From NCBI GenBank assembly GCA_958496175.1, contig OY292280.1, forward strand, positions 7,874,001 through 7,938,000: a DNA stretch of 64,000 bases, in the 5' to 3' direction. Source of the stretch: Sisyra terminalis. Taxonomy: Eukaryota; Arthropoda; Insecta; Neuroptera; Sisyridae. The position numbers and the translations under genes were made by a program. The notes under the pieces were generated by a model. The model was not told the DNA's origin, ran no database searches, and was given only the letters and a program-made list of their open reading frames with translations. Numbering within the stretch: position 1 is the stretch's first letter; each line of letters opens with the position of its first letter. Shown in pieces: positions 1-12,132 of this stretch.

Positions 1-436
1 CTTTCAAACTAATTAAGTGAAATGGGGTTATTTAAAATGCTGTAGTTAAACTGATATAACAAAAACAGAAACTTATTATTAATTAATTATTTATTTATTA
101 ATTACACTTATTAAATTCAAAATTTCGATTATTGATTAACTCTAAATTTTCTCATACAAACTTAGTCATCCCCTTTTACACTTTTAGGGTAGAAATTTTC
201 AAAAAAAAATTCTTATCAGATGTCTACTTTTTATAAGGAATACATCGAATATTAAAATTTCATCAGTCAAAGAGGATATATAAGTATTGGATTTTATGTA
301 TGCACGGTTTTAAAAACATTTTTAATTTAAATTTTATTTCTATTATTATTACTGCTACTACTATTACTTTTTTTGTTAATATTTCCTTATTGAGCAACCC
401 TAAGGGTTTATTTACAATTTTGTAAAAAAAAGTTTA

Positions 437-512
437 CTGTAAGATTCGAACCCACGTCTTTATAATTAGGAGCATGAGAATGTCAGATACGTAAGCCATT
501 ACGCTATTAACA
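437..512 (-). repeat. tRNA-derived SINE head (fragment)
   Basis: On the minus strand the segment reads like the promoter half of a tRNA. A box A-like TAGCGTAATGG lies near 497-507, and a box B-like GGTTCGAATCT lies near 442-453, about 50 bases further along the transcript. The interior does not fold into a full cloverleaf and no acceptor stem is visible, so this is better read as the tRNA-like head of an old SINE than as a tRNA gene. Confidence 0.5.
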
Positions 513-662
513 TCAACTATGTGTTTTATATATATAAACTTGACTTTTAATAGACTTTAAATTGAATTTACTGTGCTTTTTATCAGTTCAACTAAAAATA
601 TTTTTACAGATTATTTTCTAACTATTCATTATCTTTCCAATGATATATAACTCGTCTGTCTA

Positions 663-845
663 AAGTAAAAATTTTTTGTTTCATCCCTAGGGAGTACCTT
701 CCCTTATTATTTTTAAGAAATGATAAGTAGTTTAACATGTGTGGGAAATTGTGTTGTATCTCAATACCAAATTTTATTAAATTCGGTTGTTTCGTTTTTT
801 CGTTAAATCAGGACACACAGACAGACAGACAAAAATTTTAAAAAT
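663..845 (+). repeat. Retroelement 3' tail fragment (RTE/SINE-like)
   Basis: The stretch has a pattern common at 3' ends of arthropod RTE-type LINEs and their SINEs: a CATCCCTAGG block, then ACCAAATTTTATTAAATTCG, then a run of CAGA repeats near 818-832. A second short CAGACAGAC lies at 901. No reverse-transcriptase frame is present. The assignment rests on motif resemblance only. Confidence 0.35.
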
Positions 846-1749
846 GTTAAATTTGGAATAATAAATATTTACCCTAAAATTGAGTTCAAAATCGAAATGT
901 ACAGACAGACGTAAGAATTTTATATATGTTAGTATAGATTTGTCTTATACTAGATAGAAGTAAAAATGGATTTAGGGATACCCTCACTGAAAAATGACTA
1001 CAAAAATTTCTTGCATTTAAAGTAGAGGAAAATGAAAAAGAAAACCCCAATCTTTGATTTGACTAAAATGTATCAAGGTTCTCCCCTATATCGAAAAACT
1101 ACCCCCTCGACAAATCGAGTAAGTTCAAGACCTAGCTTATCAAGCAATAAATTTCATCTCACCTTAGTTTCAATACTAACCCAGTTCCACCCTTAGTCTT
1201 AGCCAAGTCTCAATAATCCTCTTTAAAACTCAATAAATCTCATGAAAATGCTGCATCCCTTAACTATTTCCCGATTAAAAATCGGAATACCGTAACTTTA
1301 TTTCACAAAAACCACGTTAAAATATACTGTTAGAAACATCCCCCATATATATATAGTTGTTTCCCAGCGAAAACTCGAAGAAATTGGGGAAGATTTTTCT
1401 TTTAAAATTGCATTTTTTCATGTAGGCGAAAAAGATACAAAAGATGAAGTTTCCAAGTTTGGAATGGGCCTGGGTGGATTGTTATGGGGTGAAAAATAAG
1501 GGAAAGCCATAGGCAATATTTTATCTGAAATTAGGGTAGTTTGCGTTGTGAAAATTCAGAACAAATTTATATGTCCAACTCGTAATAACTTTCCGCTAAA
1601 TTAACTAAGAATAATACGGAAAGTTGCCGATGCAGGTGAATCGGGGCTTTCCAACTTCCAACTAAATTTGCCAAGAAATTCTAATAATAAAATTAAAGTT
1701 TTCCTATAATTGTACTAATGGCGATAGTGCGTGAGAGGAAATTTGAGCA

Positions 1750-1823
1750 AACTGTCGTGTACTACCCCCAACCCTTAACGCAAACATCCCCTAAACGCTC
1801 TACCAACCGAGCCATTCTTCCAC
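1750..1823 (-). repeat. tRNA-like SINE head (possible)
   Basis: Read on the minus strand, 1823-1796 gives GAATGGCTCGGTTGGTAGAG, which resembles a tRNA D-arm with box A (TGGCTCGGTTGG). The expected box B further along is only a weak GGGTTGG. This is a decayed tRNA-derived element or tRNA pseudogene, not a working tRNA. Confidence 0.35.
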
Positions 1824-2308
1824 CCTATTTTCGACTTGTTATTTGAATACACGGACAATAATCTGTGCAGATAATTATATAAAATAAAAAATTAATTAAT
1901 TTTTTTTTCTTCAAATTTCCGACTTAAATATAGGTTATGTAAATTTTTTATACCTACAAAAGGGGTGCAAGGCACGAAAGCACGCGAACTTAAGATCTTT
2001 ATGTTTTCCACTAATATTACTTGATTTTCAAATGTATTGTTTAGAGAATCCCATTATTACCTGTTAATTTTCTAGAATAATTCAATAATTATACGTAATC
2101 TACTACATATTTAATTAAAATCACATTTTTTCACACGAATATGTGCATGAACTTTATTGTCAACTATATAAATAAATTCGAAATTAATTCATCAAATTTT
2201 TTGAAACATTTTCTCATTAAAATTTTCATTTTCCCAATAAATTAAAATTCCACATCTATCAATTTCGCACTACACTTTTGGAAATTGGAAACAAGAACTA
2301 TGGAATAT
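1824..2308. other. Unassigned AT-rich DNA
   Basis: No coding potential, repeat unit or inverted repeat was recognised here. The stretch leads into the tandem array that starts near 2310. Confidence 0.5.
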
Positions 2309-2309
2309 T

Positions 2310-3840
2310 TTGGTGTTTTTTTGCCGTTCTAGAATTCTGGAGAAAAAAATTTTCGCTCGCGAATTTCCCTGGAAAACTCTACGTAATGCTAACTTAACGT
2401 TTAGAGCTTCTCTATAAATATTGAAAATTCAATTTTTTTTGTCTTTAATTGGTGTTTTTGTGGCTTGCATAATTTCCCGGAAAACGCCATTAATAGAAAA
2501 AACTCAATTTAGATCATTTTCCAAATTATAAAAATTTTTAAAGAAAAATTCTCCATTCATTGGTGTTTCTTGATAGTTCCAGACTTCCGGGAAAAAAAAT
2601 CTTGATAACTTTTACATTTTTCCGGAAAACGCCATTTAAAGAAAAGCTTGATTTTGTTTATTTTTCCAAAATTGAATTTTCCAAGTTTTTTTTTCATCAT
2701 TAATTGGTGTATTTTTGTCATTCGCTATTTTTGAAAGAAAAAAATTTGTTTTTTGTATATTTTCCCGGAAAAAGCCATTTGAGGAAAAAGCTCAATTTAA
2801 GTCATTTTCCAAATATTGAAATTTTGTTTTTTTTTGTGCCTTTAATTGGTGTTTTTGTGGTTCGCATAATTCGCTTGCATAATTTCTCGGAAAAAGCCTT
2901 AAAAAAAGCTCAATGTAGGCCAATTTCCAAATATAAAAATTTAAAAAAAAAAATTCTCCATTCATTGGTGTTTTTTGATAGTTCCAGACTATCAAATAAT
3001 GACTAAAAAAGACTATAAAAAAATCGTCAAAACTTTTACATTTTTCCGGAAAAAGCCATTTAAAGAAAAGCTTGATTTGGGTCATTTTTCCAAAATTGAA
3101 TTTCCAAATCTTTTTTTCATCATTAATTAGTGAATTTTTGCATTCGCGAATTTTGAAAGCAAAGATTTTGTTGTATGTATATTTTCCCGGAAAAAGCCAT
3201 TTGAAGAAAAAGCTCTTTTTGGATTATTTCCCAAGTATTGAAATTTCGTTTTTTTTGTGTGCCTTTAATTGGTGTTTTTGTGGTTCGGATAATTCGCTTG
3301 CATAATTTCCCGGAAAAAACCAATAAAAGAAAAAGCTCAATTTAGATCATTTTCAAATAATGAAATTTAAAAAAAAAATCCATTTATTGGTGTTTTTTGA
3401 TAGTTCCAGACTTCCGGAAAAAAATCGTCAAAACTTTTACATTTTCCCGGAAAAAGCCATTTAAAGAAAAGCTTGATTTTAGTCATTTTTCAAAAATTGA
3501 ATTTTCCAAATTTTTTTTTCACTAATTGTATTTTTGTCATTTGCGATTTTTGAAAGCAAAAATTTTATTCTTTGTATATTTTCGCGGAAAAAGCTCTATT
3601 TTGGTGATTTTCCAAATATTGAAATATCGATCTTTTTTCTTTCATCATTAATTAGTGTTTTTTGCGGTCTTAGAGTTCCGAAAGAAAAAGCTTCATAACT
3701 TGCATAGTTTCCCGGAAAACACTGCTCAAAGTAAAAGCTCAAATTGGGTCATTTTTCAAATACTGAATTTTCCATAATTATTTTAACCAATTATTGGTGT
3801 TTTCTTGTTGCTCAAGAGTTCTGAAAGAAATAATTTTATC
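2310..3840 (+). repeat. Higher-order tandem array of about 140-bp monomers
   Basis: Diverged monomers each begin with a TTGGTGTTTTT-like block, followed by CCCGGAAAAAGCCAT and CATTTTCCAAATATTGAA. Starts lie near 2448, 2558, 2702, 2845, 2965, 3125, 3268, 3389, 3525, 3647 and 3795. Three types alternate. Type A contains GTGGTTCGCATAA, type B GATAGTTCCAGAC and type C TCATTCGC. Like types recur every 397-424 bp, so the true unit is a three-monomer higher-order repeat. Frames at 2704-3006, 2792-3085 and 3072-3323 fall inside these repeats and are not genes. Confidence 0.85.
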
Positions 3841-3934
3841 ACTCTCATATATAATATTCGTCCTTTGCTTTCATAAGTTTTAAAGCTTTAATATTAGAGA
3901 AATGTCCCAATAAAGCTTTTTCTTTGAACAGTAT

Positions 3935-4085
3935 TTTCCGAGAAAATATGCAAGTTGTATAATTTGTTCTTTCGGAACTCTCAAACGGCAGAAAAATACT
4001 AATGAATGGTGAAAAAAAGTTTTGGAAAATTCAATATTTGGAAAATGACCTAAATAGAGCTTTTCCTTATAATGACTTTTAAAGC
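3935..4085 (-). repeat. Inverted fragment of the 140-bp monomer family
   Basis: This segment is the reverse complement of array monomers. TTTTCCGAGAAAATATGC, then a TTCTTTCGGAACTC block, then TCAATATTTGGAAAATGACC all appear in inverted order. It lies next to the forward array, making a large imperfect palindrome. Confidence 0.75.
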
Positions 4086-4147
4086 GTAAAATATTTACCT
4101 TTTACAAATCTATAGCGACAAAAAAATTCCAATTAAATAGTTCATGT

Positions 4148-4485
4148 AAAAGCTCATAAAGACTCTAATAGAGCCCCGTATGCATTTATTCGATGGAAAG
4201 TCAAAGAGTAGGGATGGTAGTAGTAGATCTGTATCTTTTACTTGTATATATTATATATTTACTTACTCTCACAAAAGATAACAATATAGGATATAATTTC
4301 TCAAATGCTACTTTAAACAGAAATCTATTGTTATAATTACAATGTTATAACATAAAAATTCAAATCAAAAATGGAATTTTTATATATATTGTTGTAAAGA
4401 AGATAATGAAAGTTTGGTCCTAGATTACGATATTACTATCGTTTTTTTTTCGTGTATATATTTTTCTTCCTCAACTATAGGTACT
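4148..4485 (+). repeat. Dispersed element D, copy 1
   Basis: A segment of about 335 bp that recurs in the same orientation at 17756-18083. Both copies start AAAAGCTCATAAA, contain GATGGTAGTAGTAG and AAAGTTTGGTCCTAGATTAC, and end CCTCAACTATAGGTAC. It interrupts the inverted monomer fragments of the neighbouring array. No terminal repeats or coding frame were seen, so the class is unknown. Confidence 0.8.
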
Positions 4486-4497
4486 AATTAATGGTTT

Positions 4498-4760
4498 AAA
4501 AAAAATTTCGAATATTCATTATTTGGAAAATGACCCAAATAAAGCTTTTCCTTGTAATGGCTTTTAAAGCTTAAAATATTTATCTCCTACAAATCTACAG
4601 CGAAAAAAAAATCCATTTTTGGCACAAAATAAAAATTTTAAATTACAATATTGATAGAAAAGCTCTGAACGGCAAGGGGAGCACTATATAGGGTTTTCCC
4701 GGAAAACCGAGCAACAAATTTGTTTTTTCCGAACTCTTGAACAAAAAGACAGAAAATATT
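4498..4760 (-). repeat. Further inverted 140-bp monomer fragments
   Basis: TCATTATTTGGAAAATGACC at about 4517 and GGTTTTCCCGGAAAACCGAG at about 4691 match array monomers in reverse. They continue the fragment at 3935-4085 beyond element D. This suggests D inserted into an already inverted tract. Confidence 0.65.
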
Positions 4761-4981
4761 CCGTAGTTATTTTTTCTTAATTCCAAAAGTGTAATGCTAA
4801 CATGATGGACGTGAAAATTCTAATTTTATACCTTCTCCACTTTCATTCAAGTAGTTAAACCGGTAAAGCTTGCGGAATTTACCGCGCATGTCCTACAAAT
4901 TTGTTGACTAGTACCCCGAGTAATTATTACTAAATCATCGCTGGAAAACTATTTCAAAAAAAAGAAATATGAAGCTAAAGT

Positions 4982-5167
4982 TCAATTAGAGCATAACTTT
5001 TGAATTTTCACTGCATATTTCTCTGGAGAAAATCTTTGTGGTTTTATAGGTTTACGGCATTCGCAAACTATTTCCCAAAAGAATCTCTCTACTAATGCAT
5101 CATTCCATCCGCGAGCTTTTCCGATGGGATATACCTCACATGTATTACGCAATCTCTTGATAGTCAT
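4982..5167 (-). CDS. 61-codon frame, coding-like, possible integrase remnant
   Basis: This short minus-strand frame is more protein-like than its neighbours, with six Cys or Trp residues. About residues 20-31 read RGWNDALVERFF. That resembles the (W/Y)DNA-x-x-E-(R/S)-FF neighbourhood of the catalytic glutamate in rve-type (IS3/IS481-like) integrases, except that the N and D are swapped. The rest of an integrase, including the two upstream aspartates, is absent. There is no recognisable start context. It could be a broken transposase or host exon, or a chance frame. The flanking sequence is not repetitive within this window. Confidence 0.25.
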   Translation of the reverse strand: MTIKRLRNTCEVYPIGKARGWNDALVERFFWEIVCECRKPIKPQRFSPEKYAVKIQKLCSN

Positions 5168-5462
5168 ATTCTAACAAACACTAGGTACAGGAAGATTTTA
5201 ATAAATTAAAAAAAATCCACTCAACTATTCATAGCATTCCTCTTTTCTTCAAAACTCGACTCAAACATCATCGATTTTTCCACATATCAAAGGAATCTCC
5301 TCCGTGAGTTTGAATCCTTTGAATCGTCTTTGAATCGAAATATCGTTCGAATCTATTTCAAATTTAAACATCAATTTTTACTATATGCATCGTTCATGGC
5401 GCGCATATTGAGCAGTGGAAGCTATTACATAAGCTAATATTATCAAACATTTATGTTCCTTA
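5168..5462. other. Unassigned unique DNA
   Basis: No feature was recognised. The sequence is AT-rich and appears single-copy within the window. Confidence 0.4.
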
Positions 5463-5600
5463 AAGGGATATGAAACAATTTTATTGTATTTGTTGTAGAT
5501 TTTGTTTGCATTTTCGCTAATAAATCGGCCCATAATAAAAATTAGTCACTAAACGAAAATTATACCACATTAGAATTATCAAAAAAAAAAAGCGTGGATA
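5463..5600 (-). repeat. T/M1 repeat fragment
   Basis: The stretch contains AAGGGATATGAAACAATTTT followed by a TAAATCGGCCCATAATAAAAA block and TACCACATTAGAATTATC. These match, in the same order, the junction of T units and the M1 MITE seen at 6530-6900. It is an isolated decayed fragment. Confidence 0.55.
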
Positions 5601-6118
5601 GAATAAAAAAAATAGAAAAAAAGTAGAAACTGCAAGAAAGGAAGCCTAAATTTTAATAAAATATTCATTGTCATATAAAAAATTTAAGAAATAAAATAAA
5701 GCTTGACATTGGAGCTTAAAATGCTTAAATTTAGATATCTGCATTATCGACTCTGCTACTCTAGCGGTTTTGTCATTTGCTTGACGGAAGTAGACCTTAT
5801 GAAGGATCATAATATTAATATTAATATTACCCTTGAACGCTTAATGTCCTAGCATTATAATTTATTGAATCAATTGAACCAATTATCAATTGGTACATGT
5901 AATCAATTACTAACCAATTACCAATATAACCAATGTTTTCGCACGAATCAAAGCTCGGAATAAAAAGTCAATATCATAATCTTTGAAAAACTTTAATTTA
6001 AAAATGATAAGAAGCTTTGTAAAAATTAATACATAATTTATAAATTTGAAAATTAGATGTATTATCCTGATAGTCACTATGTTATGGAGTAGGTTACAAG
6101 GACCTAGGGCGGTTAAGG

Positions 6119-7638
6119 GATATAAGCTTGGATCAGGAACGTCGAAATTTGAGAATTGTTTCGAATGGTTTCGTAATTATTCCTGTACGAATTGTTCACT
6201 CGAATGCAATTTGCACGTAAATTTTGACATATGCCAGAAATGAAAAAGCGAGAATTATTTTCAAATATGTATTATCAATTATATATAACAGAACATAAAA
6301 ATTAAACAGTTCAATAATGCGACAATAAATATTACCTAAGTATATTTTTCATTTCGCAAATGTTTGGGACTTTCCTTCCATTAATAATAATACATCACAG
6401 TTTTTCACAAGTGTTTTTCCCATTAAAAAGTAAACTTTATTTAGAAAATTTGGTTCAAATCCATTTTAGCACACTCACAATCTCGCAACGTTGCATTTTC
6501 GACTTTGTTTTTAATTTAATTCGCGAATAAGTCGGTCCATAATAAAAATTTAGACACAAAAGAGAGAATTATACCGTATTAGAATTAAATCATCAAAAAA
6601 ATCGCGAATTAACTTAAAAACAAAGTCAAAAATGCAACGTTGCCAGATTGTGGGTGTACTTAAATGGACTTGAGCCCAATGTTTAGTATAAAGCCTCACT
6701 TTGAAGATTTTCTAAAAAGACAGTTCCTAGATTGGAAAATATGAAAAAAACTTTTCGGTAAGAAGAGTTCTACCTTACCGACTATGTTTATCGACTAAAA
6801 ACAAAATATAAAATACAACGTTACCAAATCTTGTCATCCTTCAAAGGGATATGAGCCAATTTTATCGTATTTTCTATAGATTTTGATTACATTTTCACAA
6901 ACAAATATGGCCAAAAGTTTTTAAGTTAAGAATTTCAGTGGTTAGATATTAAAAAGGATTTTTCTTCATTTTTTGATTGTGTTTACAATCCCTTGTTGGT
7001 GCTCCATAGGTAACAATTTTTAATGTGTAACAGCTCTTGAAGTTTTCCTGAAAAGACATTTCCTCGATTTGAGAATTTCAATAAACTTTGACAAGTAGAA
7101 TTCTACATTACCGACTATATTCATCCAGTAAAAACAAAGTAAAACATGCTACGGTACCTGATATTGACGTTTTTTCAAAGGAATATGATGCAATTTTATA
7201 ATATTTTTCTTCGTATTTAAATTGAATTCTCCCGAATAAATTGAGCTCATATAATTCAAACCCGCAGTTCTCAAATTTAATACTTTATTGGTTGGGTGTT
7301 GGGATAAAATTTTCTTCATTTTTTTACTGTATTTTAGCCACAAAAGAGAGAATTATAACAAACTAGAATTGAATCATCAAAAAAATCGCGAATTAAATTA
7401 AAAAGAAAGTCAAAAATGCAACGTTGCCAGATTGTGGGTGTGCTAAAATGGACTTAAGCCGAAAATTTAATTTGTCATATTACAATATAAATACATATTT
7501 GAAAATAACCATCGCTTCTTCATTTCTGGCATGTCAAAGGTTAGGTACAAATTGCATTCGAGTGAACAATACGTACCCATTCGGAATAGTTCTCTTCAGT
7601 TCTGAAAATTTCGACGTTCCTAATCCAAGCCTATACCC
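6119..7638. mobile_element. Element X, copy 1 (large terminal-inverted-repeat element)
   Basis: The left end reads TATAAGCTTGGATCAGGAAC and the right end is its inverted counterpart (CCTAATCCAAGCCTATACC). Between them lie an outer arm (6121-6450), a full M1 MITE (6452-6675), satellite-like T units (6690-7330), half an M1 (about 7340-7460) and the inverted arm (7460-7635). There is no transposase frame, so the element is non-autonomous. The frames at 6046-6243 and 7424-7774 lie within it and are not conserved between copies. Confidence 0.7.
6452..6675. mobile_element. M1 MITE, copy nested in X
   Basis: This is a palindromic MITE of about 225 bp. Its arms share TAGCACACCCACAATCTGGC and GCATTTTCGACTTTG, and the loop carries TATAATTCTCTCTTTTGTGG. 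This copy has a diverged left arm, and its right flank no longer shows a target duplication, so later rearrangement is likely. Confidence 0.7.
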
Positions 7639-7959
7639 TAAAAACACCGATTTAATTTTCATTACACGGCTTCTTTTTTTTTGGCATAATCCCAAATCAT
7701 TGATCCGTCCTTTTGATAAATATAAAACTTTTTCGCAATTTTGCGTATTAAAGTTGGGTAGTTATGAGAAATAGTTAACCGCTGTTTTGTAAAACAGCTG
7801 CTTTAGCAATCCTATGCGACATATACACAACATTGATTGAGAAAATTCAATATTGTGGTGACATAAAGAAGATTTAATTAGTAGGATCATATTTTCAGAG
7901 GAAAAGGATTTATAATGAAGGAAAGTTGGAAGGTCTCAAGAAAAACGGAAATTTGAAGT

Positions 7960-8148
7960 TTCATTTTACATTTTACAATATAAATGCATATTTGAAAATA
8001 ACCGTTGTTTTTTTATTTCTGGCATATGTCAAAGTTTACGTAAAAATCGCATTCGAGTGAACAATTCGTACAGGAATAATATCGAAACAATTCGAAATAG
8101 TTCTCTTCAGTTCTGAAAATTTCGACGTTCCTGAACCAAGCTTATACC
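7960..8148 (-). mobile_element. Element X right-end fragment
   Basis: From TTTTACAATATAAATGCATA to CCTGAACCAAGCTTATACC this matches the right arm of X (compare 40270-40442). The left part of the element is missing. Confidence 0.65.
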
Positions 8149-9290
8149 GGATAAAGATATAAATTTGCCACTGAAAATAATATGAATGATATTCAACACA
8201 TACTTCAAAAAAAGTTGTATAGTGAAAAAAATTAACCCTGTAGTTTAGGGGTTGCAAGGGTTAAATGAGTGTTGTGACGATGAAGCATATTAATTTGCAA
8301 TCATCGGTGAGTTATTTCTAATTTAGCCGCAAATGATTGAAAATCAAATTGTCCGGTTGAGGTAAACCAATCGGTTTCCACCCCCAAATTCAATTACAGC
8401 GAAATCACTCTTCAATTAATTCAAATTTCGTTTTCTGGCCTATTTTAGCGAACACAATTTTCAACAAAATGTAATGAATTTATACCATTTTGCAATTAAA
8501 GTGGAGTGACACGACAGAAACACAGCAGGGCGCTTTTTTTTTTTTTATTGTAATTTTTAATTTACGTGACATGTGTCACCCTCGCAACTCGACATTCAAC
8601 AATATGTAACTCACCAAAAGCTCACCCCCCAAAAGCTCACCCCCAAAAGCTCCACGGAAAGCTCACGGTTAGTGTATAAGGCCCAGATCTTGAGCTAGCA
8701 TATGATAGTAGAAACAGAGGGTTGACAGGGGATGATCTGAGCAAAAACAGTCTCACATCAACCAAATTACCTGCTGGAAGAGGGATGATATTGTAGCGAG
8801 TTGTACAACCCGCTACACACAACGACATTTCATACAATTTTCGAAAAAGTAAATAATAAAAATTATACAAAACTTTCATATCTTCTTTGCAAATAATTCC
8901 ACTTTATTATGGGGGTTGTAAAGCTCCATTTTTTCCGTTTATTTATCCGGTTTCTTCATATGAATGCAAATTTGTTTAGCATAAAAGAGCTTCACTTCCG
9001 ATTACGTTTCCTTTTCTGTATACATGTCATGATTAAATTTTTTTTCAAATAGAAAACATTTCAATATAAAAAAAGCTCGAAAAGCTTTAAAACAGGATAA
9101 CTTTACAGGAATCTGCAGTCGCAGTTACGTTCTTCAAAAAAACATTAAAATATAACATTCGGTGCGAAAATTAACGACCACGTAAAAGTACTCCGCAAAA
9201 TAAATAATTTTGTAGAATTCTTCTTTACCTACTAAACAAGGCATTTTCTAAAAGTTTTTTAGATCAAAGCTCGAAATTTTCAGAATTTAT
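8149..9290. other. Unassigned unique DNA with a short CCCCC-AAAAGCTCA run
   Basis: The only structure noted is three near-copies of AAAAGCTCACCCCC at 8616-8660. The frame at 8637-8879 shows no recognisable domain and starts in this short repeat. Confidence 0.4.
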
Positions 9291-9299
9291 ATTCATAAC

Positions 9300-9764
9300 T
9301 GAAAAAGCCCTATATAGTCAATAGAAGTGTTATACATTTGGTACTCAAATATCTTACTCGTAAGAAAAAATTTCCCGTAAAAATTACTATGATCGTCTTT
9401 ACAATACTCAACTTTAAAATTTACTAAGTATTTTCATTTGAATGTTTACGGTCCAACAACAGTCTTCTATAATAATTAATAATACAAAAATAACGATGCT
9501 ATATGGAAATTACGATGCAACATTGAAAATTTTTTCGATAAGCGTAAATTAATATACATGTACTGTGGGATCACAGCGGAAAATCCCAATATTTAAATAA
9601 AAAACTATTGACAGTTTTTCCCGATTGGGTCCTATATAGAACCAAAATGGGAAGGCTTTGAATAAAGGACGCTGAAGGTCTAATCCGCTATATAGGTAGC
9701 TGGATAAGCCCTATATAGTCAGTACAAGTGTTATACATTTGGTACTCAAATATCTTATTCGTAA
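9300..9764 (+). repeat. Direct repeat pair, about 63 bp
   Basis: Copies at about 9300-9362 and 9702-9764 share AAGCCCTATATAGTCA and GTGTTATACATTTGGTACTC and continue into ATATCTTA. They sit 402 bp apart. The intervening DNA is unassigned and contains TCCTATATAGAACC-like pieces. Confidence 0.6.
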
Positions 9765-10016
9765 AAACACCTGGTATTTACCTAGTACTATTATTGTACG
9801 CTTTAGTGCCAATAAAGGATAACTAAAGGCAATATAACACTGGGGGTTGATGAAATCACTTAATCTGTGAATTATTAAACAATATATAATAAATCATTAA
9901 ATTATCTTGAAGAATATTGAGAATCTTTAACAATGGATATTGCCAGATTCATCAATTCCACATACGCGACTAAAGCCATAATTAAAAATTTATGAAAGAA
10001 AAACAAGCATATGCTA

Positions 10017-10348
10017 CCGAAATACGTTAAAACGTTTTACGTTACAGAAAAAAATTAAAAAAATATATTTGTCGCTATATTTTACATTTGGGAGGTAAAA
10101 TTTGATAAAAATTGATTTCAATTTATTATTTGGTATGATTTATAGACAACTAAAATAAAAATTTATAAATTCTAAGTCAATATTCGATCCTACTTTAACC
10201 TAAAATAACATGTAACAATTCCTCTTTGTTCCCACATTAAAACTTATACGTAGATTTTTCACTATACTTAGTATTTAGGAGAAAACAATTTATAAATAAT
10301 AAAAACGAAATACGTAAAAACGTTTTAAGTTACAGAAAAAAAAATCCG
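10017..10348 (+). repeat. Local direct repeat around ACGTTTTA
   Basis: GAAATACGTTAAAACGTTTT at about 10019 recurs as GAAATACGTAAAAACGTTTT at about 10306. In both cases a GTTACAGAAAAAAA run follows. No gene is visible between the copies. Confidence 0.5.
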
Positions 10349-10439
10349 TGTAGTTCAATCCAGAGATGTACCAACGCAGGTGGCGTTTTAATCGCGACAT
10401 TTTTTTTAATTGCCTTCTTAAAAAAAGCCATTTTAAATT

Positions 10440-10605
10440 TTCACGATATTTATTCGTTTTAACGATTGGTTTTTTCAAATTAAAAATTCGAATCAATAGT
10501 AACCCCTTAGGGGTTGGGGCTATATTATTCTCTTAAAACTTTCCCCCATGTACTTTTTCTTGTACTTTGTACTTGTACTTTTTTCATGATTTCTTTTTAC
10601 TTCAT
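10440..10605 (-). repeat. Dispersed 150-bp repeat, inverted copy at 57.6 kb
   Basis: CGTTTTAACGATTGGTTTTT through AACTTTCCCCCATG and CTTCATAGAAGTA matches 57600-57750 in reverse complement. It contains the CCCCTTAGGGG palindrome. The element class is unknown. Confidence 0.7.
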
Positions 10606-10621
10606 AGAAGTATATAAATTT

Positions 10622-11938
10622 GGCATAAGCTTGGATCAGGAACGTCGAAATTTTCAGAACTGAAGAGAACTGTTTCGAATGGTTTCGATATTATTCCTGT
10701 ACGTATTGTTCACTGGAATGCAATTTGTACGTAAACTTTGACATATGCCAGAAATGTAGAAGGGACGGTTATTTTCAAATATGTATTTATATTGTAATAT
10801 GTAAAATTAAATTTACGGTTCAAGTCCATTTTAGCACGCCCACAATCTGGCAACGTTGCATTATCGACTTTGTTTTTAATTTAATTCGCGATTTTTTTGA
10901 TTCTTAAATGGTATAGTTCTCTCTTTTGTGGCTAAAATACATTAAAAAAATGAAGAAAATTTCATCCCAACCATTGAAGTATTAAAATTGAGAACTTTTG
11001 ATTTGAATTATTTGAGCTCAATTTATTCGGGAGAATTCAATTTAAACCCGAAAAAAAAAATTATAAAAATTGGATCATATTCCTTTCAAAAAACGTCAAT
11101 ATCAGGAACCGTTGCATTTTTTACTTTGTTTTTACTAGATGAATATAGTCGGTAATGTAGAGCTCTTCTTGTCAAAGGTTATTAAAATTCTCAAATCGAG
11201 GAAATGTTTTTTCAGGAAAACTTCAAGAATGGTTATACATTAAACATTGTTACCTATGGAGCGACAACAAGGGATTATAAACACAATAAAAAAATGAAGA
11301 AAAATCCTTCTTAATATATAACCACTGAAATTCTTAACTTAAAAACTTTTTGCCAAATTTGTTTGTGTAAATAAAATCAAAATCTATTGAAAATACAATA
11401 AAATTGGCTCATATCCCTTTAAAAGATGTTAATATTTGGTAACGTATTTTCTATTTTGTTTTAGTCAAAAAACATAGTCGGTAAAGTAGAACTCTTCTTA
11501 CCGAAAAGTTTTTTTTATATTTTCCAATCTAGGAACTGTCTTTTTAGAAAATCTTCAAAGTGAGGCTTTATACTAAACATTGGGCTCAAGTCCATTTTAG
11601 CACACCCACAATCTGGCAGCGCTGCATTTTCGACTTTGTTTTTAAGTTAATTCGCGATTTTTTTGATGATTTAATTCTCATATGGTATAATTCTCTCTTT
11701 TGTGACTAAATTTTTATTATGGATCGATTTAATTGTGAATTAACTTGAAAACAAAGTCGACAAGTAAAAACATAAAAAAGTGAAGAAAAATCCTTCCTAA
11801 CATCTAACCACTGAAATTCTTAACTTAAAAAAATTTGGCCAAATTTGTTAGTGAAAATGTAAGCAAAATCCATAGAAAATACAATAAAACTGGCTCATAT
11901 CCCTTTGAAGAATTACAATATTTGGTAACGTTGTATTT
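10622..11938 (+). mobile_element. Element X, copy 2 with T units and M1 half
   Basis: It starts with the X terminus ATAAGCTTGGATCAGGAACG at 10624, runs through half an M1 (10815-10930) and T units (about 10950-11580), then an M1 half (11585-11760) and more T sequence. The order mirrors the inverted half of copy 1 (7635 down to 6700). No right terminus is present, so this copy is truncated. Confidence 0.65.
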
Positions 11939-12132
11939 CTATAGAAATCATTCCTATAATATTTAGGAACCATTCTCACACCATTATGGGAATTATTTCC
12001 ATAATATTATGGTAATTGTTATCATACTATTATAGGATTGTTTTTTTATAATATTATGGGAATAGTTCTTATAGTAAAATAAAAATATTTATTCAGAGAA
12101 AAGTGTGGTAATGACTTCTACACTGCTAAGAA
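11939..12132. other. AT-rich microrepeats
   Basis: Loose repeats of ATAATATTATGGGAAT occur between 11940 and 12075. No other structure was recognised. Confidence 0.4.

Noticed and set aside
2704..3323. Phe/Lys-rich frames of 66-100 codons
   Set aside because: Low-complexity translations of the 140-bp monomer array, open on both strands.
7424..7774. 116-codon frame
   Set aside because: It lies across the M1 half and right arm of element X and is broken in the other X copies.
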